In this document: positions 33,802 through 43,615 of the stretch, piece by piece
Numbering within the stretch: position 1 is the stretch's first letter
Layout: every line of letters begins with the position of its first letter
Source of the DNA: Auricularia sp. M13
Taxonomy: Eukaryota > Basidiomycota > Agaricomycetes > Auriculariales > Auriculariaceae
DNA length: 64,000 nucleotides
NCBI GenBank assembly: GCA_037042915.1
Contig: CM073201.1
Coordinates: 2,480,001-2,544,000 of the forward strand
Reading direction: 5' to 3'
Program-made: the position numbers and the translations under genes
Notes under the pieces: model-generated
Database searches by the model: none
The model's input: only the letters and a program-made list of their open reading frames with translations
What the model was told of the DNA's origin: nothing

Positions 33802-35016
33802 ATGCACAGATCAGCTCTTGCGCTCTTTTTGCTGGCCACTTTTTTCACCGCTCTCGCGGCTGCGCGCGCGACGGCCCAACATCACGACCACAAGCATCAT
33901 ATTCCTCGGCCTTGTCATCCACATTCAGTCAGAATTCGCAAGGATTGGCGAGTCTACTCCTTGTCGCTATCTTTCGTTAGCTGACACAGTGCTTGCAGGG
34001 GCGATCTCAGTCACAAAGAGCGCAAGCACTATCTTGACGCGGTCCTGTGCCTGCAACACAAGCCGTCTCAGCTCGATAACGCGTTGTACAACACAACATC
34101 GCGCTACGATGACTTCGTCGCCGTGCACATCAACCAGACGCGCTACGTGCACAGGAGCGCTCTGTTCCTTCCCTGGCACAGAGGCTTCATCTCCCTCTTC
34201 GAACGCACGCTGGCCGAGGAATGCGGCTTCAAGGGAACGCTGCCGTATTGGGACTGGGTGAAGCATTCGCACAATATCCTAGCATCCCCGCTATTCGATG
34301 GCTCGGATTACTCTTTCTCGGGTCAAGGCGCGCCCGTCCCTCAAGAGGACAAGCCCGCGTGTGGCGGCGGGTTCTTCACCTGTCCGCCTACCCCAGGCGG
34401 CGGCTGCGTTACAAGCGGCCCGTTCAAGAATTACACGTATGCGAATCCTCTTTTCACAGGCGCTAGACCACCAGTCACTGATCACCCTCCCGAACGATAT
34501 AGATTCGGATACCAGGCGATCCCAGACAGCGCCTGGCTTGTGCCCGAACCCGGCCTGCCTGCCGACGTCTTCGCCTATAACCCCCACTGTTTCACGCGCG
34601 ACATCAGCCAATATATCGCAACGCATTATCAGACGGCAGCTCAGGTTCACCACCTCCTGTCGACGAAGAACATTACCGACTTCCGCAACTACATGGACGA
34701 ATCTGGGTTGCACGCAGCCGGCCATCTCGTCACCGGCCCGCTCAACGGCGACCCGTTCTCCAGCCCGCAAGAGCCTACTTTCTACCTCCATCATGCAATG
34801 GTAGACAAGATGTGGGCCACGTGGCAGTCGAAGGATTTCTGGGATAGGACCTACGGCGAGAACGCGTTCTCGGGGACGCTCACCGCGTTTAATATCCCTC
34901 CCAGCTCTAATGCGTCCCTGGAGACGATGATGAACTGGGGCCCCCTTGGATGCGAGCTTAGTATGCGTGACATTCTGGCGATTGGACGTGGCGAATTTTG
35001 TTACAGATATGACTAG
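33802..35016 (+). CDS. Secreted tyrosinase 2 (short fungal type)
   Basis: Exons 33802-33947, 33999-34436 and 34503-35016 give 365 aa. Signal peptide MHRSALALFLLATFFTALAA is followed by a His-rich run (QHHDHKHHIP) not seen in tyrosinase 1. CuA: VHINQTRYVH and LPWHRGF. CuB: LHAAGHLVTG and FYLHHAMVDKMW. It is a catalytic copper oxidase core without a C-terminal lid. Intron 1 appears to use a GC donor (TG/GCGAGT); only this cut gives phase and the Trp-Gly junction of the paralogue. Intron 2 (66 nt, no stop, multiple of three) could be overlooked as coding, but its position equals the tyrosinase 1 intron after GPFKNY and its ends fit. It is followed on the same strand by an F-box-like gene, mirroring the tyrosinase 1 locus. 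Confidence 0.92.
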
Positions 35017-35235
35017 TACAACGCGCTTTACGGACTTTACCTACTACTGGTTTATCACCTAATCGGATAACTAGTTTCACGGATACCGATTTTAGAATAT
35101 AGTAATTGGGGCATGATCTCGGTCCGACAGGCAGTTCGTGCTGGGAAATTTCAGGCTCCGCCGTCTTCCTTGCACCACGATCACTTCGTCTGACGCTTTC
35201 CTAACGGCCGAATACTCGCTCCGTCGTACCATAGG

Positions 35236-36998
35236 ATGTCTTATGCGCCTCTTCCGACTGTCGCGCAGGTCGATGTCACGCGACAGCTGATTTCGAGCAA
35301 GAAAAGCGAGATTGCGACCACCGAGCAACAAATCCTGGAGTACGAGGCGCGCATTGTCGACTTGCGCTCCAAGATCGTTGGCATTCGGCATGAAATAGAG
35401 ACCCACGAAGCCTACATTGCCCCTGTCCGCCGGCTCCCCTTCGAGGCATCAGCAAAACTGGGGAACACTGCCACAGAAAGAAGCACGTTTTCAGCCAATC
35501 AGGACGCGCTCGGACTGCTCTGCGAGCTCGTCAACTTTTACCGGGAGGGGTAAAAGTTTGAGAGCTCGGTGAGCAGTCCGAGCGCAACCTGATTGGCTAA
35601 AAACGCGCTTCTTTCGGTGGCAGTGTTTTCCCGTTTTCACGATGGGTTCTTGGCGAAATCGTCACACTCCGCGCGACCGATCCGGATGCGCCTGTACAAG
35701 TCCAGCGCGACCTTGCGTCTATCTGCAGGACGTGGCGCGATGCTACCCTTAGGACGCCGAAAGCATGGACCAAGATCGACATCCAGCTTCCCTCGGATTA
35801 CCAGTATCTCGACGGCAGCGAAACAAGCCGACTGAGGAAGAGGCTGGAGTCTCTGCGCGATGTTCAAGAATGGTTTGACAGGAGTGGATGCTGCAAGAAG
35901 GACGTATCTTTAAAGTATCATGGACACAAGGACGAACTCCGCTCCATTATCGACTTGCTCGTTTCACGCGCTTCCGAGCTACGCAGTCTCCAATCGCCAT
36001 CCATTCGCGACGTGGAACTTCTATCCTGCGCCATGCCCAGCCTCGAAAGCCTCGGCATAAGAACACTCGAGGTTGATGACAAGCTCATGTCCACACTGGT
36101 TCACTCGTCTCCTCGGCTTTCCTTCCTCCGACTCAGTAACGGCGGGCATCAAGTTGATGGCCTCCTCGGACTCGTGCAAGCACGTCTCAAGAGCCTCATT
36201 GTCGACGAGCTCACACCGGGTAATCTCTTTCGGATATTACGCGCCGACGGGGCATTCGCAAACCTCCAAGTCCTCAAGTTTGCCTTTAGTAGGTACGACC
36301 GGCAACCCTGGAACTCGAACACGAGCATAGTATCTCTGCCACGCCTTCGCGCACTTAATATTTCTATGAACGGTATAACGATTCCGCTACTGGAGTTTTT
36401 GCATCTGCCTCAACTCGAGTCGCTGGCGCTCAGGACAGGGTACTCGCCCGGGCGTCCTTCTACGAAGGACGCAGCTGCTTTGCTTCGTTTTCCTGGGGAT
36501 GGTGTCTTGCAACTTCGGGAGCTGCGATTGGAAGACCTTTGGATCTCGGATGCGGACTTGCTCCGTCTGCTAAAACGTACGCCGCGACTGGAATTGCTGG
36601 CCATCGTCAAGGGCAAGACGTCGGACAAGGTCGTGTCTGCGTTGGCGAGCAAGCAGAGTCGACCCTCCCGCTGGTTATGTCCCGGTCTCTCGCGCATCTG
36701 CATCATTGCCGACTCGTCTTGGAAGTCGGACAAGTTTAAAGTGTCGAAACAAGGCATGGGCGCGCTCATTACAGCCCGCCTGCGTGCAAATCAAGCTCCG
36801 TTGCAGGGATCGCCCCCACCTGTAGCGCGGCTGATGAATGTGCGCGTAGACGACCATGATATCGTTTTCAACGACATCCTCAGCCTCGACTGGTGCTGGA
36901 AGCCAGACGAAGATCCAAACGCGTTTGGAACTTACCACGTTGAGTCGGATCCTATTCTCTACGGGGCTCGTTGGTGGCACTGTCCGAAGATGATGTAG
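35236..36998 (+). pseudogene. F-box/LRR-like gene interrupted by a 198-bp hairpin element
   Basis: Host coding segments are 35236-35446 and 35647-36998, which join to 520 codons. The N-terminus is a coiled coil (KKSEIATTEQQILEYEARI) followed by the Agaricomycetes F-box-like start PVRRLPFE/VLGEIV, cut by the insertion. Then come TWRDATLRTPKAWTKI and a long LRR-like part (LRALNISMNGITIPLLEFL, LRELRLEDLWISDADLLRLL). Members of this expanded class are thought to be SCF substrate receptors. Upstream and downstream frames differ by exactly the length of the element plus one GG, so its removal restores E-V-L-G. With the element the frame runs into a stop inside it. The C-terminal 440 codons stay open, so either the insertion is recent or a shorter product is still made. 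Confidence 0.86.
35447..35644. mobile_element. 198-bp near-perfect hairpin MITE, GG target duplication
   Basis: Both halves are inverted copies over about 80 bp (for example AACACTGCCAC, AGCCAATCAGG, GCTCGGACTGCTC and GAGCTC occur in each arm), meeting at a small inner palindrome ACTTTTACC...GGTAAAAGT. Ends are CATCAGCAAAAC on the left and CATCGTGAAAAC (reverse strand) on the right. GG flanks both sides (35445-35446 and 35645-35646). No ORF. The end sequence and 2-bp target size match the 2.2-kb element in the FunK1 gene. Confidence 0.92.
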
Positions 36999-37334
36999 TC
37001 GTAATTGAGGTTTGACTGTAACTTGATTATGCATTGCATATGCACTTGTCTTTCATGCTAGACAACACGTAGTACGCATATTCACAGTGATTGCACAGGG
37101 TAATGCCGTCCCTGGCACCTCCGATGTAATTCTGATTATCCAAGCACTCTTGGCGGCCGCCACCCTGCTGTACTACTACTTCATGTTCTTCGTCACAACC
37201 TGAAAGCTAAAATTGAGATCTAATTCAAAGCTTGCAAGTGAAGTCGATACATATGGACAATGCAACAATATGTGGGGTAGACTTGCAGCCGTCTGAGCGC
37301 AAGGCCTCTGGATTGTCGATATCGGATAGTAACG

Positions 37335-38105
37335 CTACGTATCAGCTGGCGCAGTTTTCAGATACCTCTCGATCAACTCTCGAACGGCTGCGTCGTCCAC
37401 TTCGTCGAGGTCCGGCTGTAGTCCATTCGAGATATCATAATCGAGGTACTTGTGCTTCTTCGGGTCAAACGGCGCCCTGCCCTGCCAAATATGCCAGATG
37501 GAAACACCGAGTGCATACAAATCGTCCTCCTTGCACAACGGGAGGTCGTAATTCCGACACCTCCAGGGACTCTGGTACGCCGTCGTCCCTTCGCGCGGTG
37601 CCACCGCCTCGCTCTTCATCTGCGCGGCCGCCCAGTCGCACAAAACCAGTTGCCCGTCCGAATTCCGCAGCACGTTGTCGGGTTTGATGTCGCCGTGGAG
37701 AATGCCTTTCGCATGCACACGATGCACAAGCGCCTGCAGCTGTTGAATCCACTGCATCTTGGTGCTCGTGGAGGCGGAGGCGAGCTCGGCCTCGAGAGGC
37801 TGCTCGTACGGCATGACGAATCCCTCGATCGTGCCTTCTCGAATGAACCGTCCTATGAGCCTCACGGACACGTCCTCGCCAGCCAACAGCATCATGCGCA
37901 TCTCATATATCGCCTTGGGAGTGACGTCCGCTCCGGTGAGGCTGTAGAAGGACTTCACGACGAGCTCGTCGTGCGGGGTGGCGTGAACGAAGGAATGTCC
38001 AGACGCGTGGAGACTCCGACCTTGCGAAGGGTCGTAGTAATCGAGGTCGTTGGGCCATGCTCCCAACGGAGCTGTAATGCGCGCGTTGATATCGTCTGGC
38101 GACAT
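37335..38105 (-). CDS. Small protein-kinase-like protein (copy 1)
   Basis: 256 aa, single exon. Kinase landmarks: VVKSFYSL with the probable ATP-binding Lys, an acidic helix region (AIYEMRMMLLAGEDVSV), ILHGDIKPDNVL in place of the usual HRD loop, VLCDWAAA in place of DFG, EGTTAYQSPWR as the activation segment, and DDLYALGVSIWHIWQGRAPF of the F-helix. The catalytic Asp, Lys and Asn are kept, so activity is possible in spite of the HGD and DW changes. There is no glycine-rich loop I can recognise, and the N-lobe is short. A close paralogue is at 62.6 kb. Its start is only 98 bp from the 2.67-kb transposon at 38204, so the promoter may have been displaced. Confidence 0.85.
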   Translation of the reverse strand: MSPDDINARITAPLGAWPNDLDYYDPSQGRSLHASGHSFVHATPHDELVVKSFYSLTGADVTPKAIYEMRMMLLAGEDVSVRLIGRFIREGTIEGFVMPYEQPLEAELASASTSTKMQWIQQLQALVHRVHAKGILHGDIKPDNVLRNSDGQLVLCDWAAAQMKSEAVAPREGTTAYQSPWRCRNYDLPLCKEDDLYALGVSIWHIWQGRAPFDPKKHKYLDYDISNGLQPDLDEVDDAAVRELIERYLKTAPADT

Positions 38106-38203
38106 TTGACGAGTGAAGAGGAAGATGGAAACGTCGCGAAAACAAGCGTAACCAAACCTTCGGTGAGCGGACTCTGAACACATACACCTAGACGTCTGGC
38201 AAA

Positions 38204-38560
38204 CACCCGAGCGGTATACCAAACAAGCCTAGTTAGGCCTGTATCACCGGGGGGTGATGCAAGCCTAACTAGGCTCAGTAGGCCTTCATACGCACACACG
38301 CGTATAATACCTCCAATATCTCCAGAAAGTGCGCCCCGAGCAAAGGAGTTCAGAGTGCAGGGGACACTGGGCGTCACCGGAACGGCCGCCCGGCCGCATC
38401 AACGCCGGCGATCAGTCGGCGCCATCGCCCGCCGCCTGCCAAACATGCCCGGCATCGTCAGCGGTGGCGACGACGACGAGCCCGACCGTCGCTTCCGCTG
38501 CAAATGTATATAGGCAACCCTTATATCGATCGGCTCCGATTTTCAAGCTCTGTTCAATGG
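38204..38560 (+). repeat. Left terminal inverted repeat, 357 bp
   Basis: Begins CACCCGAGCGGTATACC and ends at TCTGTTCAATGG. It matches the reverse complement of 40516-40872 at nearly every base. Differences are seen near 38219 (C/T), near 38465 (T/C) and near 38546 (A/G). Sequence identity stops sharply at 38560. Confidence 0.9.
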
Positions 38561-40515
38561 CAGTGTTCCTACGTTGGGAATGCCTTTCCTTTCGCTCCCA
38601 GAGGCGATGGAAGTACTTAGGCACAGCATTATTCCTGAGAGACAATCGGTGCTGTAGTCTGTCTATAGACTTAAGCAGAGCTAGCAGTATATGGCACTAT
38701 ATTAGCTAGTGTCTAGATCTATATTGAATGCATACAATACAGAAATGCGATTTGGATGAGAAGTAAGGGCTTATACTCCGCATCAGGGTCCCTGCTTCGC
38801 TGAAAACGCTGGACATTTGATCCTAAGACCCACACCTGTGTATCCATGTTGCTTCAGGCTCGTATGAATTGAGCTACGGTGAGAAAGCACAAAGGAAGTT
38901 GAGATTGGGCGGAGTTTCATTTCGTGTTGTTCTCGTTCACTGCCGCTGAGACACGGCCATTTCAGGACCCAGAAGTATATATCTTGCTGGATTATACTCT
39001 CCCATAATTATACTGCCTATTATCAATGCTTAAACATCTGCATTGTCCTTGGATCCTTGTAGAGTTGGAGTTTCCTCCTCCCTCGGAGTCTAGGCAGCCG
39101 ATAGAGTACAATTTAAGCTAACCCGTCGGCTGCACAGAGTACTCCAGCTAATATATGCTATACTGGTAGCTTTTGGCGAGATTTGCGGCTCTTTTGATGA
39201 AGATCTCTTCGACATTCAACACCCAGGCTTCCTCGGCCTATATCTCCTTGTAGCTGCGCTGCATGGCTGAGTCTTTGCGTTCTATAAATGAATCATATGT
39301 AAGGAATATTATTGCGAAGAGAGAGTATCTATTACCTCTGGGAATACCCTGGAGTGCAAGACTGTTCATTATCTACTCTACGCACCTCCGGGCACGAAAG
39401 TAAAGGTATATTCTGTTACTCGCGCTACAACAACATTTTTGACGACTAGATACAGTGAATTCCAGAGTCTCATGGCCGCCGGGAACGTCTAGCGTTGGGA
39501 ATGCATGTTGCGGCGAGTTTGTTCACTCTTGTCCTCAACCACCATGACACTCTACCCCCCGATTCAATGCTTCCTGTCCCATCTCGCAACTTCGCACGCA
39601 GGACTACATACCATATGAGGGCCTAAACCTGCATTGTCACACTGCTTCTGTGCCTGAGCCTTGTGCTAGGGGTCTCGAAGGTGTGTGAGCAGTTCTGCAC
39701 CTTGCTCTTGCTTACCTACCCACAGTTCTCGAGATTTATCGAGCTCTGGTGCCTATTTAGAGCATTGTATGCATGCAATTCTTAATGCAAGGCACTTGGG
39801 GCGTTTATATCCAGCCTACAAGTCACGGTGCACTCAATGGTGCGTTGGTAGCAACCTGCCATCCGCTCTCGGGCGATACAGACCTCAGTGGTGCGTACTC
39901 TCCTCTTATATATACCTTATGTGATGTCTTACATGCTATATTACTTGTAATTGCTCTTTGGAGGCTCTCTGATCTGTGCCCGCCGGGGAATGGACGACGC
40001 GGCTTCCTCGGGTGGAACCTGAAACATGCATTCCGCGCCATTGTGACCCCATATCATCATCGGTACGCGTATACTATAATATTTGAGTATATTTCAACTT
40101 GCCTTGACGTAGATCTCGTGTCCTGAATCATGGTTGCATCTGGAGAGCCTCGCTCTTTGCGCGCGGGTTACCTCCCATCCCGATAATGGCCGTTGCTCAT
40201 TTAATGCAGCTACAATGGCCTCCCCACGTTTCAGGTAGCACAGGACCACCTTCCCCATCCTCTTCCATGCATTATTCGTCGCAATATAACCGCTCATATT
40301 GTTGATCGCGCCGCTGCCACCCGCGGCCAGTTCCTCCACACTCACATGATCCCCGATGACCTTGGGTACGCTGATTCCTTAATATAACGATATTTGACAT
40401 GTCTTCCAGCCCATATACACAGATAAACAGTAGTTATATCTCGAGTAAATGCAGTTTTTCTCTTTGCACCGTCATATTACAGCGGCCAAGTGGTGCACCA
40501 TGGAAGACAGTAGTA

Positions 40516-40872
40516 CCATTGAACAGAGCTCGAAAATCGGAGCCGATCGATATAAGGGTTGCCTATATACATTTGCAGCGGAAGCGACGGTCGGGCTCGT
40601 CGTCGTCGCCGCCGCTGACGATGCCGGGCATGTTTGGCAGGCGGCGGGCGATGGCGCCGACTGATCGCCGGCGTTGATGCGGCCGGGCGGCCGTTCCGGT
40701 GACGCCCAGTGTCCCCTGCACTCTGAACTCCTTTGCTCGGGGCGCACTTTCTGGAGATATTGGAGGTATTATACGCGTGTGTGCGTATGAAGGCCTACTG
40801 AGCCTAGTTAGGCTTGCATCACCCCCCGGTGATACAGGCCTAACTAGGCTTGTTTGATATACCGCTCGGGTG
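40516..40872 (-). repeat. Right terminal inverted repeat, 357 bp
   Basis: The reverse complement begins CACCCGAGCGGTATATC and runs to TCTGTTCAATGG. It is followed outward by the target duplication CTGGCAAA at 40873-40880. Confidence 0.9.
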
Positions 40873-41070
40873 CTGGCAAACCACACTGTCGCCATTGACG
40901 TTCATTACATACTATACATAGCTAGCAGCCATGGCAATGAGCCACGGAAAATGAGTCTCGACACAATTTCGTGTATTCATCAAATCGTTGAACGCGTTGC
41001 CAAATTGGCTGGTCACAACGATCCCATGAAAACGCGAAAAGCGAAGAAGGGAGGCCCTGACGACACAAGC

Positions 41071-41244
41071 CGGTAGTGCAGTGGCAAGGTCATCGTGCGA
41101 AGCGCCTTGAGCAAGCCCAAGAACGCGACACGGGCTGTCAAAAATAAGATAACAACGAACAGACCCCATAGGGTCGTTATAGTTGTTAAACTATAAAGAA
41201 CAGATACTACACTTGATCTAAGCCAAAAGGCCAGAGTGGTGAGG
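41071..41244 (-). ncRNA. U2: U2 spliceosomal snRNA
   Basis: The reverse strand carries the U2 signature near its 5' end: GGCCTTTTGGCTTAGATC, then AAGTGTAGTATCTGTTC, where GTAGTA pairs with the intron branch site. TTTAACAACTATAA and a U-rich Sm site (TTATTTTTGA) follow, then GC-rich 3' stem-loops. Both ends are estimated to within about 10 nt: the 5' end by comparing with the 12-14 nt before GGCC in other U2 RNAs, the 3' end from the last hairpin. It is a spliceosome component and would pair with branch sites such as CTAAC and CTGAC seen in this window's introns. Confidence 0.93.
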
Positions 41245-41483
41245 ATTCAGGAACGCTCGGGGCCGGGTATATGTAGGGGTGTGATGTGCGCACGGACCAT
41301 CGCAGCGATGGACGGCTCTTTCACGGACTTGATGTCGTGTCCGACAAGGAAATGAGGTTTGGCAGTGATCAATGGTTGGGATTTTTGGGGGTGTCAAGGA
41401 CTTAGGTACAGGCTCAAATAAAACGCCGCGAACAGTGGAAGAGAGTCCACACAACCCGCAAACTTCAGTAAAACGGAGAATGC

Positions 41484-42447
41484 CTAGGAACCAATGGAAT
41501 CAAAGTTCCAGAGCTGGAGAACGTTTCCAGCAGCAAGCGGCTTGATGGTAATCTGGGTTGAAAGTCATTAAAGTTAAGTATCGGTGTGTAGAGCGTTCAG
41601 CCTGAGGAGGCATACCTGTTGGGTGGGGGAGGTGTTGGAGGTTAGGGCCATATTCGAGTTGACGACTTGAATACTAGAAAATGACCACTGCCGTGAGTCC
41701 GCCGATATAAAGAGAGGATTGCGAAACGCAGACGCACGTGACGAGGCCGCGGCCTGCTTGCGGCTGGGCGGTGACATTGAACAGTGTGGGCGTGGCGCTG
41801 ACCACCGCACCGCCGGCGGCCTACAGATAGTTAGTAGTTGACGACTCGCAGCCCTCTGAGAGAGCAGGACGCACGGTCAGGCCGAAGAAGACGGTAGGTC
41901 CAAGCGCAGAGCTGAAGGTGTAGAGGCCCGAACTGCCGCCGAGGCCGACGAGGAAGTTCGCCATCCACTGAATTCCGGTCCGCGGTGAGATCCCTGGTTG
42001 CGTAGTGTAGGGAGAACGAGCATACCTGCTGGTTAGTCGTCGAGGGTGGGAGCTGTCCGAGGAACTGGGCGATGATCTAGTCACGCCAACCGTTCATCAG
42101 ACCTCTCGTCACAGCGCGGCCGGCGAGATCTCATACCGTGGTCTCTCCGAGGACAGGCGCGTCTATATCAGAGTTTGAGGTTAGCGAGAGTAACGCAGGC
42201 GTAGGAAGATGGCACTCACCGTTGTTCCCATTAGCGACGTCCCAGAAAAGCTCGGTAGTCTCAGAGGTCGCCGGCTGGGCGAAGACGAGGTACCTGCCGT
42301 TGGCAAGCGGTTCCTGAGCTGTCACAGCATGTGAGGAAGGAACACATCGCAGTGCTCGCAAAGTGGCAACCGCGTACCGACGGCCGAGGTCGCCAGTTGC
42401 AACGCGAATAGTCCAGCGAGCAGCTTGAAGTTGATAATGTTCAGCAT
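41484..42447 (-). CDS. Small secreted protein, possibly ricin-B-like beta-trefoil
   Basis: Eight exons in transcript order: 42378-42447, 42220-42318, 42137-42162, 42026-42076, 41875-41967, 41738-41820, 41616-41673 and 41484-41552, giving 182 aa. Phases match at all junctions. The N-terminus is a signal peptide (FKLLAGLFALQLATSAVA). The mature part begins AQEPLANGRYLVFAQP and has three similar turns: NGRYLVF, NQQWMANFLVGLGG and LQLWNFDSIGS. NQQW and LQLW near repeat ends recall the QxW of ricin-B lectin folds, so a secreted lectin or inhibitor is possible; this is weak evidence. Eight exons for 182 codons is dense even for this genome. Intron 5 has a clear CTACTAAC-like branch site. A TATAAA lies about 57 bp upstream of the start. 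Confidence 0.72.
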
Positions 42448-43615
42448 TTTTCTTGGCCGCTAGCAGTGGGATGAGGAGATGTAAAGGCTGAGAGTCCCAA
42501 GACTTTATACTCTTGCCCGGTGATAGAACGCGACACTCTCAGCTGCTGAATGGGGCACCTTAAAGCCACTGAACTAATTTTACCGTTGTGACTGTAAAGC
42601 TGTCGAGTGATCTCACCATAGAACACTTTCTGCTGAGTGAATGATGCTTCTGGCCCATGGGTGAAGGGGGGCATGCGCTTGATTATGGCCTACTGCCCGG
42701 GATGAGGCAACGACCAGACCTGTGACGCCCACCAATCTATGAATCCCTGAGGGTTCGTTCAAGCTGACCTCTGCGGCGAACAGACCGAACAAACCCGATG
42801 CGACAGCAGAAGTACTGCAGCACCAGTATTCGGTGACTTACGACCCCTAGGAAATGGTGTGGGAGAAGCCAATGGCCCGACAAACGAGGCGTGATCTATC
42901 GCCGAAAGGTGCATTATAACCGCATAAAATTGCAGGAGACGTGGCGAAGGGCTCGGGTCCGCGAACTCGCAAGATGGCCGTGAGCTCCGCGGCCACTCAT
43001 GACCCGTCTTCCGTACGTACCCCAACCAAAGAGCTGTACTTAAAGATGCCCTGGGGCCTGCGAGAGACGACAGCAGCCGCGGAGACTCCCGGGAGGGCCG
43101 ACCATAACGGACTCGGAGAAGCGGGAGAACGGGGACATCGTGCAGCGCCGCCTGACTCCTGCTAGTAGTCCCAGCCAGCAAGACGCAGGCATAATCAGGA
43201 GCGAAGACAAGTAGTTCGGCCGGAAAAGACATCTGAACGTGCATGGGTACGCAAGCGATGGCGAAGTCGACATGGCACTTCTGAGCTCCGAGTCATCGCT
43301 CGCGGTCCAGGGAGCAGCAAGGCAAGCGTCGAATTCTGCCACTGGCAGGTCAGTGATCATGATATTATAGTTGAGAGACGCGACATCGCGAAGACCACGC
43401 GCTCTGGCAATACATAATGTGAGGTCCGGAGACTTGCCGCCAATTAGGCCGGACGTCGCTGCCACTGGTCAGTAACTCGAAAAGCCACGGTCGTGAAGGT
43501 CCCACATAAGTATACATATGTACCTCAGGATTAGGAGGAATCCAAGGGCAGCGCAGCGATGTACACTCTCGGCCGGCGTGGCGTCCCGTCCGAGTCGGTA
43601 TTCGCATTTGGCCCC
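42448..43615. other. Intergenic with unassigned minus-strand ORFs
   Basis: Apart from the TATA box noted, I recognise no gene. Minus-strand frames at 43040-43465 (142 codons, starting MAATSGLIGG) and 42759-43244 overlap and might be exons of a lineage-specific gene, but no motif or exon chain supports them. Confidence 0.4.
42504..42509 (-). promoter_or_regulatory. TATA box of the small secreted protein gene
   Basis: TATAAA on the minus strand, about 57 bp upstream of the ATG at 42447, placed as for the tyrosinase genes. Confidence 0.45.

Larger units (their letters stand above)
38204..40872. mobile_element. 2,669-bp element with 357-bp inverted repeats and 8-bp target duplication
   Basis: The left repeat 38204-38560 and right repeat 40516-40872 are inverted copies of equal length with about three mismatches by eye. 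Ends start CACCCGAGCGGTATA. The 8-bp direct repeat CTGGCAAA flanks the element (38196-38203 and 40873-40880). Each arm contains an inner palindrome (GCCTAGTTAGGC ... GCCTAACTAGGC). The interior is AT-richer and non-coding as far as I can see; one 117-codon frame (39773-40126) is not recognised. An 8-bp duplication fits hAT, some Mutator-like, or KDZ/Zisupton elements; such long terminal repeats argue against a classic hAT. It is non-autonomous. Confidence 0.92.

Noticed and set aside
34437-34502. Reading through intron 2 of tyrosinase 2 as 22 extra codons
   Set aside because: The 66-nt stretch is open, but its ends fit GT-AG, its position equals the tyrosinase 1 intron and the extra residues have no counterpart in the paralogue.
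39773-40126. 117-codon frame inside the 2.67-kb element as a transposase
   Set aside because: It has no DDE-type spacing, zinc finger or other transposase feature that I can see, and is too short.
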